Made by a program: the position numbers and the translations under genes. The notes below the pieces were generated by a model. It saw only the letters and a program-made list of their open reading frames with translations. It made no database searches and was not told the DNA's origin. From Rhodopirellula baltica SH 1 (lineage in GTDB: Bacteria > Planctomycetota > Planctomycetia > Pirellulales > Pirellulaceae), in NCBI RefSeq assembly GCF_000196115.1, contig NC_005027.1:2542001-2606000 (forward strand): a stretch of 64,000 bases of DNA, read 5' to 3'. How positions within the stretch are numbered: the stretch's first letter is position 1; every line of letters begins with the position of its first letter. Shown one piece after another: positions 1 to 9,465 of the stretch.

Positions 1-33
1 CGAGTGCTGTTCACGAACAGTGCTCGTTTTTTT
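1..33 (+). terminator. Intrinsic terminator of an upstream gene
   Basis: Bases 1-12 pair with 15-26 (two G-U wobbles), giving a stem of about 11-12 bp with a very short loop, followed at once by seven T residues (27-33). This is a classical Rho-independent terminator for a gene that ends left of the window. The first base of the stem is the window edge, so the stem may be longer. Confidence 0.75.
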
Positions 34-212
34 ATGCGCACTCGGCTCCCAGCTTCTCACCTGGGGGCAAGATTCAACCCAAGGCATTAGAACTCGATCG
101 TCGCCACTGTTGCTCCAGCCCTCAGTCTGCAAAATCGTAGAGTGTACGAGCACCGATCATGCAATTGGATTGCCGCCGCTCTCTTCCCTTTTCAACTCAA
201 CGAACTGTCACG

Positions 213-2972
213 ATGGTATCAGCCAATATTCTCGCTCTCGACGTCGACCAACTGAATCGTGATTGGCAGTGGATGCTCTCGGCACTGCAAAGCGTGCTGC
301 AACGCGGCGGCGATGAAAAGCTGGCCGAGCTGCTTCCCGTCCCCGGCTGCAAACTCGATCCTGCCAAGGCACCGGCTGATTCCGTTCAGCTCACACAGGC
401 GTATTCGATCGCGTTTCAATTGTTGAGCATGGCCGAACAAAGCTCTGCCGCACAGTTTCGCGATCGAATCGAATCCGAGTCAGGGATGGCTGATCTGCCG
501 GCGCTGTGGGGCGAGAGCCTGCAGCAATTGATCGATCGTGGATGGACCGCCGACATGATCGCCGCGGAACTCCCCTCGATGCGTGTCGAGCTGGTTTTGA
601 CCGCTCACCCTACCGAAGCGAAACGAGCGACGGTTCTGGCCCATCACCGTCGCTTGTTCCGTCGTTTCCAACTGCGACACCAAACCGATCTTCCACCATG
701 GCGACGGTCCGAAAACGAAGAAGCAATCGAATCGGTTCTGAGCATTTTGTGGCGAACGGGCGAGATCTACCTCGACAAGCCGGATTTGCAATCCGAACGC
801 CGCAACGTAATGGATTATTTGACGGTGGTCTTTCCAAAAGCCCTGCAACCGCTCGATCAACGACTGCGTCAGGCTTGGCGAGAAGTCGGCTTGAGCGAGA
901 AAGCAATCGCCGACCCTTTGGCTCTACCGCGACTGACATTTGGAACCTGGGTGGGCGGCGACCGCGACGGCCACCCATTGGTCACTCCCGAGGTGACCGA
1001 AGAGACGTTGATGCAACTGCGTCGCGGTGCAGTCGAACTGATGCGAGAAGAACTGATCCAGCTCGCTCGATTGACCAGTGTGTCCGCTTACTGGTTGCCA
1101 CCGACCAGCGATTTCTTGACCCGCATTGCGGAGCGAGCTCACGCGATGGGCCCGGCCGGTGCAGCCGCGATCGCTCGCAACCCGAACGAGCCTTGGCGTC
1201 AGTTCATCAACTTGATGTTGGCGAGCTTGCCGTCCGAGAAAACCATGATGAGCGGCAAGGAACAACACACCTACCAACGTTCGCGAGAATTACTCGCTGA
1301 CCTTCGCTGTTTGCACGAGAGCTTGGTCGCGGTCGACTTGGGTGACGTCGCCACGAGCGCCGTTGCACCGACAATGCGAATCGCTCAGACGTTTGGATTC
1401 CACTTGGCGGTGCTGGACATTCGCCAAAACAGTGCCAAGCACGACACCGCGATTGAACAATTGCTACGAGCCGCTGGCATGGCCGATTGGAAGTTCGCTA
1501 GCTGGGACGAAGACAAACGAATGAAGTTCCTCAATGAGGAACTCGCCAATTCACGTCCGTTGACTCACCCGGACTCCTCCGCCGGTGAAGAAGCCGACGC
1601 GGTGCTGGGTGCCTTGCGTGTTGTGACTCAGTATCGATCCAAACACGGTGCCGATGGATTGGGCGCGTTGATCGTCAGCATGACTCGCAAGACGTCCGAT
1701 TTGTTGGCGGTTTATCTGCTCGCTCGTGAAGTTGGCTTGTTGCAACGAACCGAGTCCGGTGCCGTTTGCCCATTGCCGGTTGTTCCGTTGTTCGAAACGA
1801 TTGACGATCTCGAACGGTCACCGGAAATCTACGATGGATTCCTTCAACACCCGATCACCCGAAACAGCTTGACCGCGATCGCACAGCGTGAAGGAGCGAC
1901 CGCTCCGGTTGGTCAAGTCATGATCGGGTACAGCGACAGCAACAAGGACGGCGGCATCTTGGCCAGCCTTGTTGGGTTGCGACACGCTCAACGAAAGCTG
2001 ACCCAAGTCGCTCGATCACACGGCGTTCGTGCGAGATTCTTCCACGGTCGCGGCGGCACAATCAGCCGTGGTGCAGGCCCGACACATCGTTTTATCAAAA
2101 GCCTTCCTGATCACACGATCGCCGGCGACATGCGATTGACGGAGCAAGGTGAAACGATCGCGCAGAAGTACGCTCACGAACCCACGGCCATCTACAACTT
2201 GGAATTGTTCTTGGCGGGAGTCACCCGAAAGTCACTCGCCGATTCGCGTTCGGAAGAACCCGATCACCCACTCGAACCAACGTTGGTCAAACTCGCTGCG
2301 TGGGCTCGGACCACTTATCACGAACTGCTTCACAGCGATGGATTCGTCGAGTTCTTCCGCGAAGCCACACCGATCGATGCGATCGAACAAAGTCGCATCG
2401 GTTCGCGTCCGGCTCGCCGAACCGGCCAGCAAACACTGGATGATTTGCGAGCGATCCCATGGGTATTCAGCTGGGGCCAAGCGCGTTGCTATTTGTCAGG
2501 TTGGTACGGAGTTGGAACGGCACTGAAGAAACTTCAAACGGAGTGCCCCGATGAATTCGACGCGGTGAAAGAAGCACTGCGAGATTGGGCGCCGCTGCAC
2601 TACTTGATCAGCAACGTTGCCACGAGTGTCACGGCGGTCGACATCGAAGTCATGAAGCAGTACGCGGCTTTGGTCGAAAATCCAGCCTTGCGAGAACGCT
2701 TCGTCACTGACATCGAAACTCAATGGAAACTGGCGTGCGAAATGGTCGAAGCCGTCTACGGCGGCCCCATGGAATCACAACGCCCCAATGTTCAGCGAAT
2801 GATCGCACTTCGAAGTGAAGGGCTGCGTTTGCTGCACCGCCAACAGATTTCGTTGCTGCAACGTTGGCGCAGCTACAACAAGATGGGCGAGCACACCCAA
2901 GCCGACGCGTTGTTGCCAGCTTTGTTGCTAAGCGTCAACGCGATTGCATCAGGGCTTGGGACGACCGGCTAA
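213..2972 (+). CDS. ppc: Phosphoenolpyruvate carboxylase
   Basis: Catalyses bicarbonate-dependent carboxylation of phosphoenolpyruvate to oxaloacetate, a cytoplasmic anaplerotic reaction feeding the TCA cycle. The 919-residue product has the usual family length. Diagnostic motifs are visible: TAHPTEAKR near residue 130 (catalytic His), GGDRDGHP, GYSDSNKDGG near residue 571, and the glycine-rich catalytic loop FHGRGGTISRGAGPTHRF near 609-626, followed by RLTEQGE. I chose the ATG at 213 (protein begins MVSANILALD). An in-frame ATG at 159 would add 18 residues of low-complexity sequence and is less likely. The C-terminus ends in GLGTTG rather than the more common NTG ending. The gene stands alone and its last 24 bases overlap the convergent membrane-protein gene ending at 2949. 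Confidence 0.97.
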   Translation: MVSANILALDVDQLNRDWQWMLSALQSVLQRGGDEKLAELLPVPGCKLDPAKAPADSVQLTQAYSIAFQLLSMAEQSSAAQFRDRIESESGMADLPALWGESLQQLIDRGWTADMIAAELPSMRVELVLTAHPTEAKRATVLAHHRRLFRRFQLRHQTDLPPWRRSENEEAIESVLSILWRTGEIYLDKPDLQSERRNVMDYLTVVFPKALQPLDQRLRQAWREVGLSEKAIADPLALPRLTFGTWVGGDRDGHPLVTPEVTEETLMQLRRGAVELMREELIQLARLTSVSAYWLPPTSDFLTRIAERAHAMGPAGAAAIARNPNEPWRQFINLMLASLPSEKTMMSGKEQHTYQRSRELLADLRCLHESLVAVDLGDVATSAVAPTMRIAQTFGFHLAVLDIRQNSAKHDTAIEQLLRAAGMADWKFASWDEDKRMKFLNEELANSRPLTHPDSSAGEEADAVLGALRVVTQYRSKHGADGLGALIVSMTRKTSDLLAVYLLAREVGLLQRTESGAVCPLPVVPLFETIDDLERSPEIYDGFLQHPITRNSLTAIAQREGATAPVGQVMIGYSDSNKDGGILASLVGLRHAQRKLTQVARSHGVRARFFHGRGGTISRGAGPTHRFIKSLPDHTIAGDMRLTEQGETIAQKYAHEPTAIYNLELFLAGVTRKSLADSRSEEPDHPLEPTLVKLAAWARTTYHELLHSDGFVEFFREATPIDAIEQSRIGSRPARRTGQQTLDDLRAIPWVFSWGQARCYLSGWYGVGTALKKLQTECPDEFDAVKEALRDWAPLHYLISNVATSVTAVDIEVMKQYAALVENPALRERFVTDIETQWKLACEMVEAVYGGPMESQRPNVQRMIALRSEGLRLLHRQQISLLQRWRSYNKMGEHTQADALLPALLLSVNAIASGLGTTG

Positions 2973-4391
2973 AGCGGGTGCCAACAACGCGGCCATCCAA
3001 AGAACCGTCAGCGTGGTCGGGAACGATTCGATAATCGTGTCTTCGACCAGTCCTGATACCAGGACATAGGTCAGCACGGTTCGAATCCATTCATAGGACG
3101 AGGTCGCTCCAAAAACGAGCGACCATCCCAGCATCAACACCATCACCGAGCAAGCGACAACGCCGGCCGAAAATGTGACGTGCAGCAACAAGTTGTGAGT
3201 CCCCGTTGCTTCACGGCTCATCACACTGGCGGCACTGTCCATGCCGTAGCCGGTGAGTGGCCGTTTGACGATGAACCCAATTGCTTCTTCCCAAATTGTT
3301 GTTCGACCGGTCAGTGATGTGAGCTCTTCGACGTCGCCACTCTTGGTGACCGCGCTGACCGCGGATTCTGAAAACGGCCCCTCACCAGTGAACAACGAGA
3401 TCGCGAGCACGAGCGATGCGGCCGATGCGATCCCTAGGATTCCCAATGCCAATCCACCCCGTCCATAAAGCCGATCAATCAGCAGAATTCCGCCAGCGGC
3501 AATCCCGGCAAGCATGGCAGTCCGGCTGAGCGTCGCAACAACGGTTGCTGCGGCCAAGATCATGATCGCGATCAGCACCAGTCGCTGCCACGGACCACGA
3601 ACTCCGACCGAGACCAACGTGTCGGTGCGTCCCAAGTACATCGCCACACCAACCAGCACAATTGCGATCGCCGTTTTCGCAATGTTGTTGGGGTGACCGG
3701 TGCCTCCCATCCGACGCACCGTTTCGGTCGCACTGATGAATTCTTCGAATGTGCCCATTTCGGGAACGAGAACAAACAGTCCCCACGTCACCAACATGTA
3801 CATCGATGTTCCCGCCACAATGGCCGCCAACAATTTTCGCGGTCCAAGCGTTGCCAAAGCCATCGCGGTGAACAACAAATAGCCGACAAAGATCATCGCC
3901 GATGCGCGACTGATCATCGCATTGCTTTCGATGGCGAACAAACTGGTGACGCAAAACAGCCCGCCCAGCGTGAGCAGGCCGATTCCAGGGAGGCTGCCGA
4001 GCAATTGACGCGTTCGCGGACTGAGCAGCACCGCGATTCCCCCCAAACCGGTCGCTGCCGCAGCGAGAGCAAGCTTTGCAAGCGTCAGCACGTTCAGGCT
4101 GCTGGTGGCGCGATCGAATTCCGCACTGGTTTTCGGTTCAATCGGATTGATGAACATGGCCAGCATCACGACCGCGAAAACGATCGTGGTGACCAAGCCT
4201 CCGCCGCCGGATCCAGACTCAGCAACACTGGAGGATGGTGGTTCCGATTCGCCAATCCGATCGCGGTCGCCGTCTTGATCGTTGTCGTCTGAAAACGCGT
4301 CTGCTTCCGTCGCATCATGGGAAACGACGACCGCGTCAGGTACCGAGGGATCGGTGCTCGAGAACTTTGGCTGAGAAGGCGAAGAGGACAT
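2949..4391 (-). CDS. O-antigen ligase/polymerase-like membrane protein
   Basis: Polytopic inner-membrane protein of about 480 residues, resembling the Wzy_C / O-antigen ligase (WaaL-like) superfamily, which polymerises or transfers polysaccharide on the periplasmic face. The first 70 residues are hydrophilic and acidic (Asp/Glu/Ser rich). About ten or eleven hydrophobic segments follow, and a large loop carries the sequence TSLTGRTTIWEEAIGFI, then TGYGMDS and GTHNLLLHV. The pattern TGRxxxW...TGxGxxS...xHNxxLH is typical of the family. ATG at 4391 (MSSSPSQPKF) leaves 8 bases after the upstream gene on the same strand; an in-frame start at 4421 would overlap that gene. The substrate cannot be told from sequence, and no glycosyltransferase cluster is adjacent. 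Confidence 0.8.
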   Translation of the reverse strand: MSSSPSQPKFSSTDPSVPDAVVVSHDATEADAFSDDNDQDGDRDRIGESEPPSSSVAESGSGGGGLVTTIVFAVVMLAMFINPIEPKTSAEFDRATSSLNVLTLAKLALAAAATGLGGIAVLLSPRTRQLLGSLPGIGLLTLGGLFCVTSLFAIESNAMISRASAMIFVGYLLFTAMALATLGPRKLLAAIVAGTSMYMLVTWGLFVLVPEMGTFEEFISATETVRRMGGTGHPNNIAKTAIAIVLVGVAMYLGRTDTLVSVGVRGPWQRLVLIAIMILAAATVVATLSRTAMLAGIAAGGILLIDRLYGRGGLALGILGIASAASLVLAISLFTGEGPFSESAVSAVTKSGDVEELTSLTGRTTIWEEAIGFIVKRPLTGYGMDSAASVMSREATGTHNLLLHVTFSAGVVACSVMVLMLGWSLVFGATSSYEWIRTVLTYVLVSGLVEDTIIESFPTTLTVLWMAALLAPALAGRPKP

Positions 4392-4399
4392 CAGGCCCA

Positions 4400-5137
4400 C
4401 TATAGACGTGGCATGTACCAATCAACCTGATTTTCTTGGTAGACGCGAAATTTCACACCGTGCGACCAGAGGTCAAAGTAGGGCTGGAACGGTTCTTCCA
4501 CGTCGACATGATCTCGATACAGCGGCCACATCAAGTGATCCCGGACCCCGGCGTCGCAACTGACAAAGTAGTACGGAGCACGAAGCGTTTCCGCAAACGG
4601 ATCAGGAATTGCGATGTCGGTGACCAACTTTTCGACAACGCCCTGAAACGCCTTCAGCAAATTGGTCTTCTCATGATCCTGCTTGGGATGTTTCGGCGGG
4701 ATGCCTTCCAAAACTCGATGCTTGGTGATCCCACGCAAACGTTCGGCTGCGTCCGGATGCCCAAGTTTCTCCGCCAACTCGGTCACTCGTTCCACCCAAT
4801 CCACCGCTTTCGATTCCACCATGGCTGGATCAATTGGATTGGGCGAACGAACCAAGAAAAAAGCATCTCGGCCGCCTTGAGGCCGACGGTCATCTCCGGC
4901 GACCTCGAACAAATGGCTCAATCGTTCCCGCAATTCGTCGCCACATTCGAGTTGGTCAAAGACACCATCCAAACCATTTCCATCGGGACGAAACGATTGA
5001 AAGAAGCCGACGAACTTGTCGTTCTCAAACACAGTGTCGTCCATGATCCCGACGGCTTCCCCCATGCGACGAAGCAACGCCTCCAGGCCGGGGTGATCGG
5101 GAGGAACGGCCGGGACGGAAGGCGGTTGCATGGACAT
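4400..5137 (-). CDS. Conserved-type hypothetical protein, 245 aa
   Basis: I do not recognise this family. The protein starts MSMQPPSVPAVPPDHPG and has no signal peptide or membrane segment. It is acidic and helix-rich in the first half and contains several aromatic motifs near the end (APYYFVSCDAG, LMWPLYRDHVDVEEPF, YFDLWSHGVKFRVYQ). The codon pattern and even reading through 738 bases look like a real gene. It precedes the O-antigen ligase-like gene with an 8-base gap, so the two are probably co-transcribed. No function is proposed. Confidence 0.7.
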   Translation of the reverse strand: MSMQPPSVPAVPPDHPGLEALLRRMGEAVGIMDDTVFENDKFVGFFQSFRPDGNGLDGVFDQLECGDELRERLSHLFEVAGDDRRPQGGRDAFFLVRSPNPIDPAMVESKAVDWVERVTELAEKLGHPDAAERLRGITKHRVLEGIPPKHPKQDHEKTNLLKAFQGVVEKLVTDIAIPDPFAETLRAPYYFVSCDAGVRDHLMWPLYRDHVDVEEPFQPYFDLWSHGVKFRVYQENQVDWYMPRL

Positions 5138-5902
5138 GTTTGCGAGCGATGGGGACGGGCTCGATCGATGAACGGAGCCACGGAAACGAAAGAGGCGGGA
5201 GGAACGCCGAAGAACTTGCCAGCATTCCCCTCATTTCTCAACCCGCGAAAAGCGAAAAGCAGGCAACGTGGCGTGCAAATTCGTGAAATCAGCAGCCGCA
5301 GCAATCCAGATTCGCATGCGCCGCAGATGCCCGCTGAGCGGCTGCTCGCCGGCGAGAAATTCGCGTTCGCCTGGTCGAATCTTCACGGAGACTCGATCAG
5401 GCTTGCCTATTTTCACACACCAGCGAGCAATTCGGCCCATTTAGACACCGATTAGCGGTGCCTGAACCTGCCTTAACGCGAAATTTGCAAAACGACGGTG
5501 CGGATACTTGCACGCATTTGCTGCAGTCCTAGAATCCCGCCCAGCCTGTCCGGTCAACGCGATCGGCACAGTTTGGCTACCCCCCCTTGGTGGGTAACCA
5601 GCTGCGTCAGACGTTTTCCTTTCGGGCCAAGGTCATTTCCATCGTCGATCAGGAAGTTATCGACTGGAGCCGACTTTCAGCGTTTAACGCGGACTCGCTG
5701 GAGCCTTCGAGAGGAACTCGAAAACGGTTTGGCGTGCTTCGCAGCACAAGCGTTTCGGCGGTACCACTCATCGAACTTTTCTTGAGCTAGGACGTGGTTT
5801 GCGGATGATCTGCAGCCCTCAGGATTCTGAGGCGGTCAGTCAATCGGTCGCCCAGCTCGAATGCCGGCATGTTGCCGCAACCGTCGACGCTTCACACGTT
5901 GT
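5138..5902. other. 765-base intergenic region, no gene seen
   Basis: This divergent spacer separates the 245-residue hypothetical gene from the thioredoxin-like gene. Small open frames exist in several phases but none shows a recognisable protein, a convincing ribosome binding site or consistent codon use. I see no tRNA, strong hairpin or repeat array. It probably contains the promoters of both flanking genes. Confidence 0.5.
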
Positions 5903-6361
5903 ATGAGGAAGCTTGGAATGCTGTCACTGTTCTTGGGTCTCACTATCGCAATGGCGCCTAGCGGCTCTGTTACGACCAACACCACCCACCAGGCGTCGAC
6001 TCAGACGCCAGATCAGAACTACACACTCGCCTACAAAAAATCGGTGGAGGAAGACAAGCCTCTGATGGTCGTGGTCGGTGCACCGTGGTGCCCCGCTTGC
6101 GAAACGTTGAAGAAAACAACCATCGCGAATATGCAGAACAGCGGAGAACTTGACGGAGTCAGTGTCGCTCTGGTCGACCGCGACGCGGAACCAGAACTGG
6201 CCAAGACTTTGATGGAAAACGAGAAGATGATTCCGCAAATCATCCTCTACAGCAAAACCGAAGACGGACGATGGAGTCGACGTAAATTGACCGGCTACCA
6301 ACCCGTTCAACCTGTCCGCTCGTTGATCAAACGAGTTACCGCCACCCTGGGTCGCGGTTAA
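5903..6361 (+). CDS. Exported thioredoxin-like protein
   Basis: A 152-residue protein with an N-terminal hydrophobic segment (MLSLFLGLTIAMAP) after a short basic stretch (MRKLG), so it is likely exported or membrane-anchored in the periplasm. The thioredoxin-fold active site is WCPAC at residues 62-66, preceded by LMVVVGAP, which fits the strand before the CxxC motif. Such proteins exchange or isomerise disulfides, and CPAC is a less usual active-site dipeptide. The conserved cis-Pro appears to be in MIPQIILYS. ATG 5903 was preferred over 5861, which would add 14 residues rich in Arg and Cys ahead of the signal sequence. A strong terminator follows. Confidence 0.82.
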   Translation: MRKLGMLSLFLGLTIAMAPSGSVTTNTTHQASTQTPDQNYTLAYKKSVEEDKPLMVVVGAPWCPACETLKKTTIANMQNSGELDGVSVALVDRDAEPELAKTLMENEKMIPQIILYSKTEDGRWSRRKLTGYQPVQPVRSLIKRVTATLGRG

Positions 6362-6420
6362 TCTGGACAACGTTTTGGAATGCCGGCTAGGCCGGTTCCA
6401 AACGATGAAGTGAATCATCG

Positions 6421-6460
6421 AAAAAGGCACGTGCGAGCATCTCTCGCACGTGCCTTTTTT
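6421..6460. terminator. Strong bidirectional intrinsic terminator
   Basis: A perfect 17-bp stem (6421-6437 with 6443-6459) encloses a 5-base loop. It is flanked by A5 on the left and T6 on the right, so it can work on both strands. It lies between the convergent thioredoxin-like and FHA genes and should end both transcripts. Confidence 0.93.
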
Positions 6461-6530
6461 CGTTTCGAAGTTGTCCGAACGATCCAGACCGCCCGACGTT
6501 CGCCAAGCGGTTCGCGATCAGAACGCCCGA

Positions 6531-6986
6531 TCAGTCTTCTGATTTCCGATTGAAGAATCCCTTCTTGGGATCTCGCCGACTGATGCCGGCACGATCCATC
6601 AACGAACTCTTCATGACCTCTTCGATGTAGTCATCATCCGCTGGTGGCGGGCCATATGCGCCCAACAACTGCGGTTCGTACTCCAACGTGTAATGGTGCT
6701 TGGCGATCGAGATTTTGCAATTGGGGTCGGCACGCTTCCGCATGATCGCCCGACCATCAACCTTCGTTCCGTTGCGACTGTTCAAGTCACGAATGAACCA
6801 ATAACCCTGTTCCAAGGTCATTCGGCAATGTTGGCTGGACACGTTCGAGAAGTCCAAGCAGATATCACAGTGTCGCCGCCGGCCGATCAACAGTTTGTCT
6901 TTGATCAGTGGAATCGGATCGCCGCCGCCCAAAGGCGTCAGTTGTCCGAATGCGCCAGCGAATCGAGGGGCGTCTTCAGCACTCAT
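6531..6986 (-). CDS. FHA domain protein
   Basis: A 151-residue cytoplasmic protein made almost entirely of one forkhead-associated domain, which binds phosphothreonine peptides produced by Ser/Thr kinases. The core motifs are in order: LLIGRRRHCDICL (GR), NVSSQHCRM (SxxH) and DLNSRNGTKVDG (NG). ATG at 6986 starts MSAEDAPRF. An upstream in-frame extension to 7283 is rich in low-complexity sequence and overlaps the divergent promoter region, so I exclude it. The C-terminal tail (PPPADDDYIEEVMKSS) is acidic and then basic, perhaps a docking tail. It may read signals from kinases such as the large one at 41453-46894, but the two are not linked. Confidence 0.9.
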   Translation of the reverse strand: MSAEDAPRFAGAFGQLTPLGGGDPIPLIKDKLLIGRRRHCDICLDFSNVSSQHCRMTLEQGYWFIRDLNSRNGTKVDGRAIMRKRADPNCKISIAKHHYTLEYEPQLLGAYGPPPADDDYIEEVMKSSLMDRAGISRRDPKKGFFNRKSED

Positions 6987-7269
6987 AGTGACATTGAGTT
7001 TCAAAGATGGGGGATGATGACTAGAAACGCTCCATTGTATTCTCGGGGTGAGCGTCAGACCAGACTTCACACCCCCCGCCGGGGAGCGTTCGAAGACAAT
7101 CGGTGGCCCTTTCTGCTTATTTTGACGCTTGTTCGGTTTGGAAGGATCGCGGAAATCGGGAGAAAGCGTCGCAATTGTCGACACCACGATCTTACCTGCC
7201 TCACCGTGGTCAGCTTTGCAGTTCTGCGTCGCCGCTTGGTTTCGATCGTTGCCGCGGTACAATTCGCCA

Positions 7270-8379
7270 ATGCATTCTTCCACCGACCACTCCGCTGGTT
7301 CAGATCCTGTTTCGGCCGCTATTTCCGATCAATCTCGATTGGCATGGCAAGCCGAAGGAGCGCGATTCAACGCGTTCGGGAAGGCTCTGCGCAGACGTCA
7401 TGGCGGGCGGGTTCAGCGGGTCAGCATCGACGCCGGGTTCACTTGTCCCAACGTTGACGGTGCGGTCACGACGGGAGGATGCAACTTCTGCGACAACCGA
7501 TCTTTCAGCCCATCGCGACGCATTCGATTGCAGAGGGTCGCGGACCAATTGACCGAACAGATTGGACGAGTTCAAAAGAGATACAGCGACGTCCGCGGCT
7601 ACATCGCTTATTTCCAGCCGGCCACCAACACGTACGCCCCCATCGACCAATTGCGTGAGATCTTTGATCTTGCGCTGAACTCGGACGATCGAATTGTGGG
7701 TCTGGCCGTTGGAACGCGTCCCGATTGTGTGCCCGACAGCGTTCTCGATCTCTTGCAAGAACTCGCGGTTGACCACGACGTGTCGCTTGAATTCGGCATG
7801 CAAACCGTTCACGACGAGTCGTTGGCTTGGATGAATCGTGCTCATACCCACGCGGACATGATCAACGCGATCGATCGAGCTCGTGATCGCGGCTTCGAAT
7901 GCTGTTCTCACATTATCTTGGGAGTTCCCCGCGAAGACCACGCGATGATGATGGAATCAGCGGTCGAAATTGGGCGATTGGGTTTTGACGCGATCAAGCT
8001 TCACAACCTGTACAGCGTTCGCGGCACACCGCTCGGCGAAGAGGTCTTGGCCGGCAAAGTCGAAATGATGCGACGCGAAGACTACGTTCGAACCGTGGTC
8101 GACTTCTTGGAACGCGTTCCGCCGGAAGTGATTGTGGAACGAGTCAGCGGAGACGCACCTCCAAACTATTTGATCGAACCCAAATGGTGCGCCGACAAAC
8201 AAAATATCCGCCGAGAGATCGAAGCCGAATTCGAACGTCGTGATTCACGGCAAGGCGACCGCTACGTGCCGCCCGAGGTGAAACCAAGCGATCGCCCTCG
8301 GCCCGCCGACGCCACACCGGAATCGATTCGCAATCGAATCGACACGCGAGGCCGATTGCCGGTACTGAAGATGCAGTGA
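7270..8379 (+). CDS. Radical SAM protein, TIGR01212/YhcC family
   Basis: A 369-residue protein of the TIGR01212 (YhcC-like) radical SAM family, related to Elp3-type enzymes. The 4Fe-4S ligands are C59, C71 and C74 in TCPNVDGAVTTGGCNFCD, with the long first gap typical of this family. Other family features seen are AYFQPATNTYAP, GTRPDCVPD, SLEFGMQTVHDESL and HIILGVPRED. The reaction is not established in general; tRNA or cofactor modification is a guess. ATG at 7270 gives MHSSTDHSAG; a longer frame from 7129 would cover the divergent promoter region and lacks family similarity. Its 3' end is close (28 bases) to the convergent gene at 8408. Confidence 0.9.
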   Translation: MHSSTDHSAGSDPVSAAISDQSRLAWQAEGARFNAFGKALRRRHGGRVQRVSIDAGFTCPNVDGAVTTGGCNFCDNRSFSPSRRIRLQRVADQLTEQIGRVQKRYSDVRGYIAYFQPATNTYAPIDQLREIFDLALNSDDRIVGLAVGTRPDCVPDSVLDLLQELAVDHDVSLEFGMQTVHDESLAWMNRAHTHADMINAIDRARDRGFECCSHIILGVPREDHAMMMESAVEIGRLGFDAIKLHNLYSVRGTPLGEEVLAGKVEMMRREDYVRTVVDFLERVPPEVIVERVSGDAPPNYLIEPKWCADKQNIRREIEAEFERRDSRQGDRYVPPEVKPSDRPRPADATPESIRNRIDTRGRLPVLKMQ

Positions 8380-8407
8380 CGCGGAGGGCATCGAAAACCA
8401 ATTGCCG

Positions 8408-9148
8408 TTACGCGGCAACTTGCGTTTCGGCGGGGTGGTTTTGAATCCAATGAGCGACCAATTGCTCGCATTGTCCAACCCAACTCTTCACTCGTCGCAA
8501 ACTGGGAACACCACGGTGCCCAACCAATCGTTGTCCGCGACTACTCAGGGAGAATCGTTCCAAATCTCGATGCAACACAGCCGCCGATTCGCGAGCCAAT
8601 GATGCGACGCTGCGGCGATGAATGGCGACCAGAATTAGTGCGTCACGCGGCATCATGCCGTCGATGGCAACGGCCAAACGGACCGCAGCCCGTAGCCGCT
8701 TGATCGAGCGAAGGGCTCGGCCGGGCGATTTGTAATGACGCGAAATCTGGTCTGGATTGCAGCAAGCCAAATCGCCCGCAGTCACCACGCCAACTTTTGC
8801 CAGCAAACGACACCGCTTCTCGTTGCAGATCTGCAGATGTTCGATCCGCATCGCAAAAATGCGTTCACGGTGACTGCTTCTCACTCGAGATGGCCGGTGA
8901 GTGGTGGCCAAACCAGGTGCGGGATCCGCCGGCATCGTGCTGGAAACCACTCGAGTTTCAACAGCGTTGGGCATCATGATGGATGCCGGAGCGGCAGTGG
9001 CTTGGACGGCCGTGGCCAGCTCCTCGGCCGCCGGTGGAAGCTGCAGCCGCAAGACCACATCGCGAGACGAATCGCCGCCTTGATTCAAAGGAATCGGCGA
9101 GACTGGAGACCGACGACGCAGAGGGAAGCGTTTCAAAAACTCGAACAT
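8408..9148 (-). CDS. Helix-hairpin-helix-like (DUF4332-type?) protein
   Basis: A 246-residue basic protein. The first 95 residues are low complexity, Pro/Ala/Arg rich, and probably disordered. Residues 100-246 contain two stretches that look like helix-hairpin-helix modules: IEHLQICNEKRCRLLAKVGV and then LARESAAVLHRDLERFSLSS. This pattern (gene-level HhH pairs with Cys and Arg) resembles DUF4332 proteins that planctomycetes carry in several copies, but I cannot confirm the family. A nucleic-acid contact is possible. An AGGAG sequence lies about 12 bases ahead of the ATG. Confidence 0.6.
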   Translation of the reverse strand: MFEFLKRFPLRRRSPVSPIPLNQGGDSSRDVVLRLQLPPAAEELATAVQATAAPASIMMPNAVETRVVSSTMPADPAPGLATTHRPSRVRSSHRERIFAMRIEHLQICNEKRCRLLAKVGVVTAGDLACCNPDQISRHYKSPGRALRSIKRLRAAVRLAVAIDGMMPRDALILVAIHRRSVASLARESAAVLHRDLERFSLSSRGQRLVGHRGVPSLRRVKSWVGQCEQLVAHWIQNHPAETQVAA

Positions 9149-9465
9149 AAGAGAAGACTCCTGGGAGGAAGCGATTCGAGAGGATTTTCGATACCAGAGC
9201 CTCAGGAATGTTTGCCACCCCAGTTACACGCCGTCGGCAGATGCGAACCGCGGTCCAGGCGAGCCTCAATCAATGGATCGCAGACCAATCGGCCAGCTTT
9301 TCCCTGCCCCAGGCCTGCGACACGAGCGTTGACTTCAAATTGATCGGGTTGAGGAAATGTTCAAAGATTGCTCAAGAAACTTCGAAGGAAGGCCGATTAT
9401 CTTCCCAGACGATCTAATTTCCGCGACCCTCAAGGTCATTCTTCGCCTGACGAAGCCTTCCCACC
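9149..9465. other. 317-base divergent spacer
   Basis: Separates the HhH-like gene (leftward) from the lipoprotein gene (rightward). It should hold both promoters. I see no RNA gene, strong hairpin or repeat. Confidence 0.5.

Noticed and set aside
4436-5455. 339-codon plus-strand frame over the hypothetical gene at 4400-5137
   Set aside because: Antisense shadow; codon pattern and residues look random while the minus-strand frame looks real.
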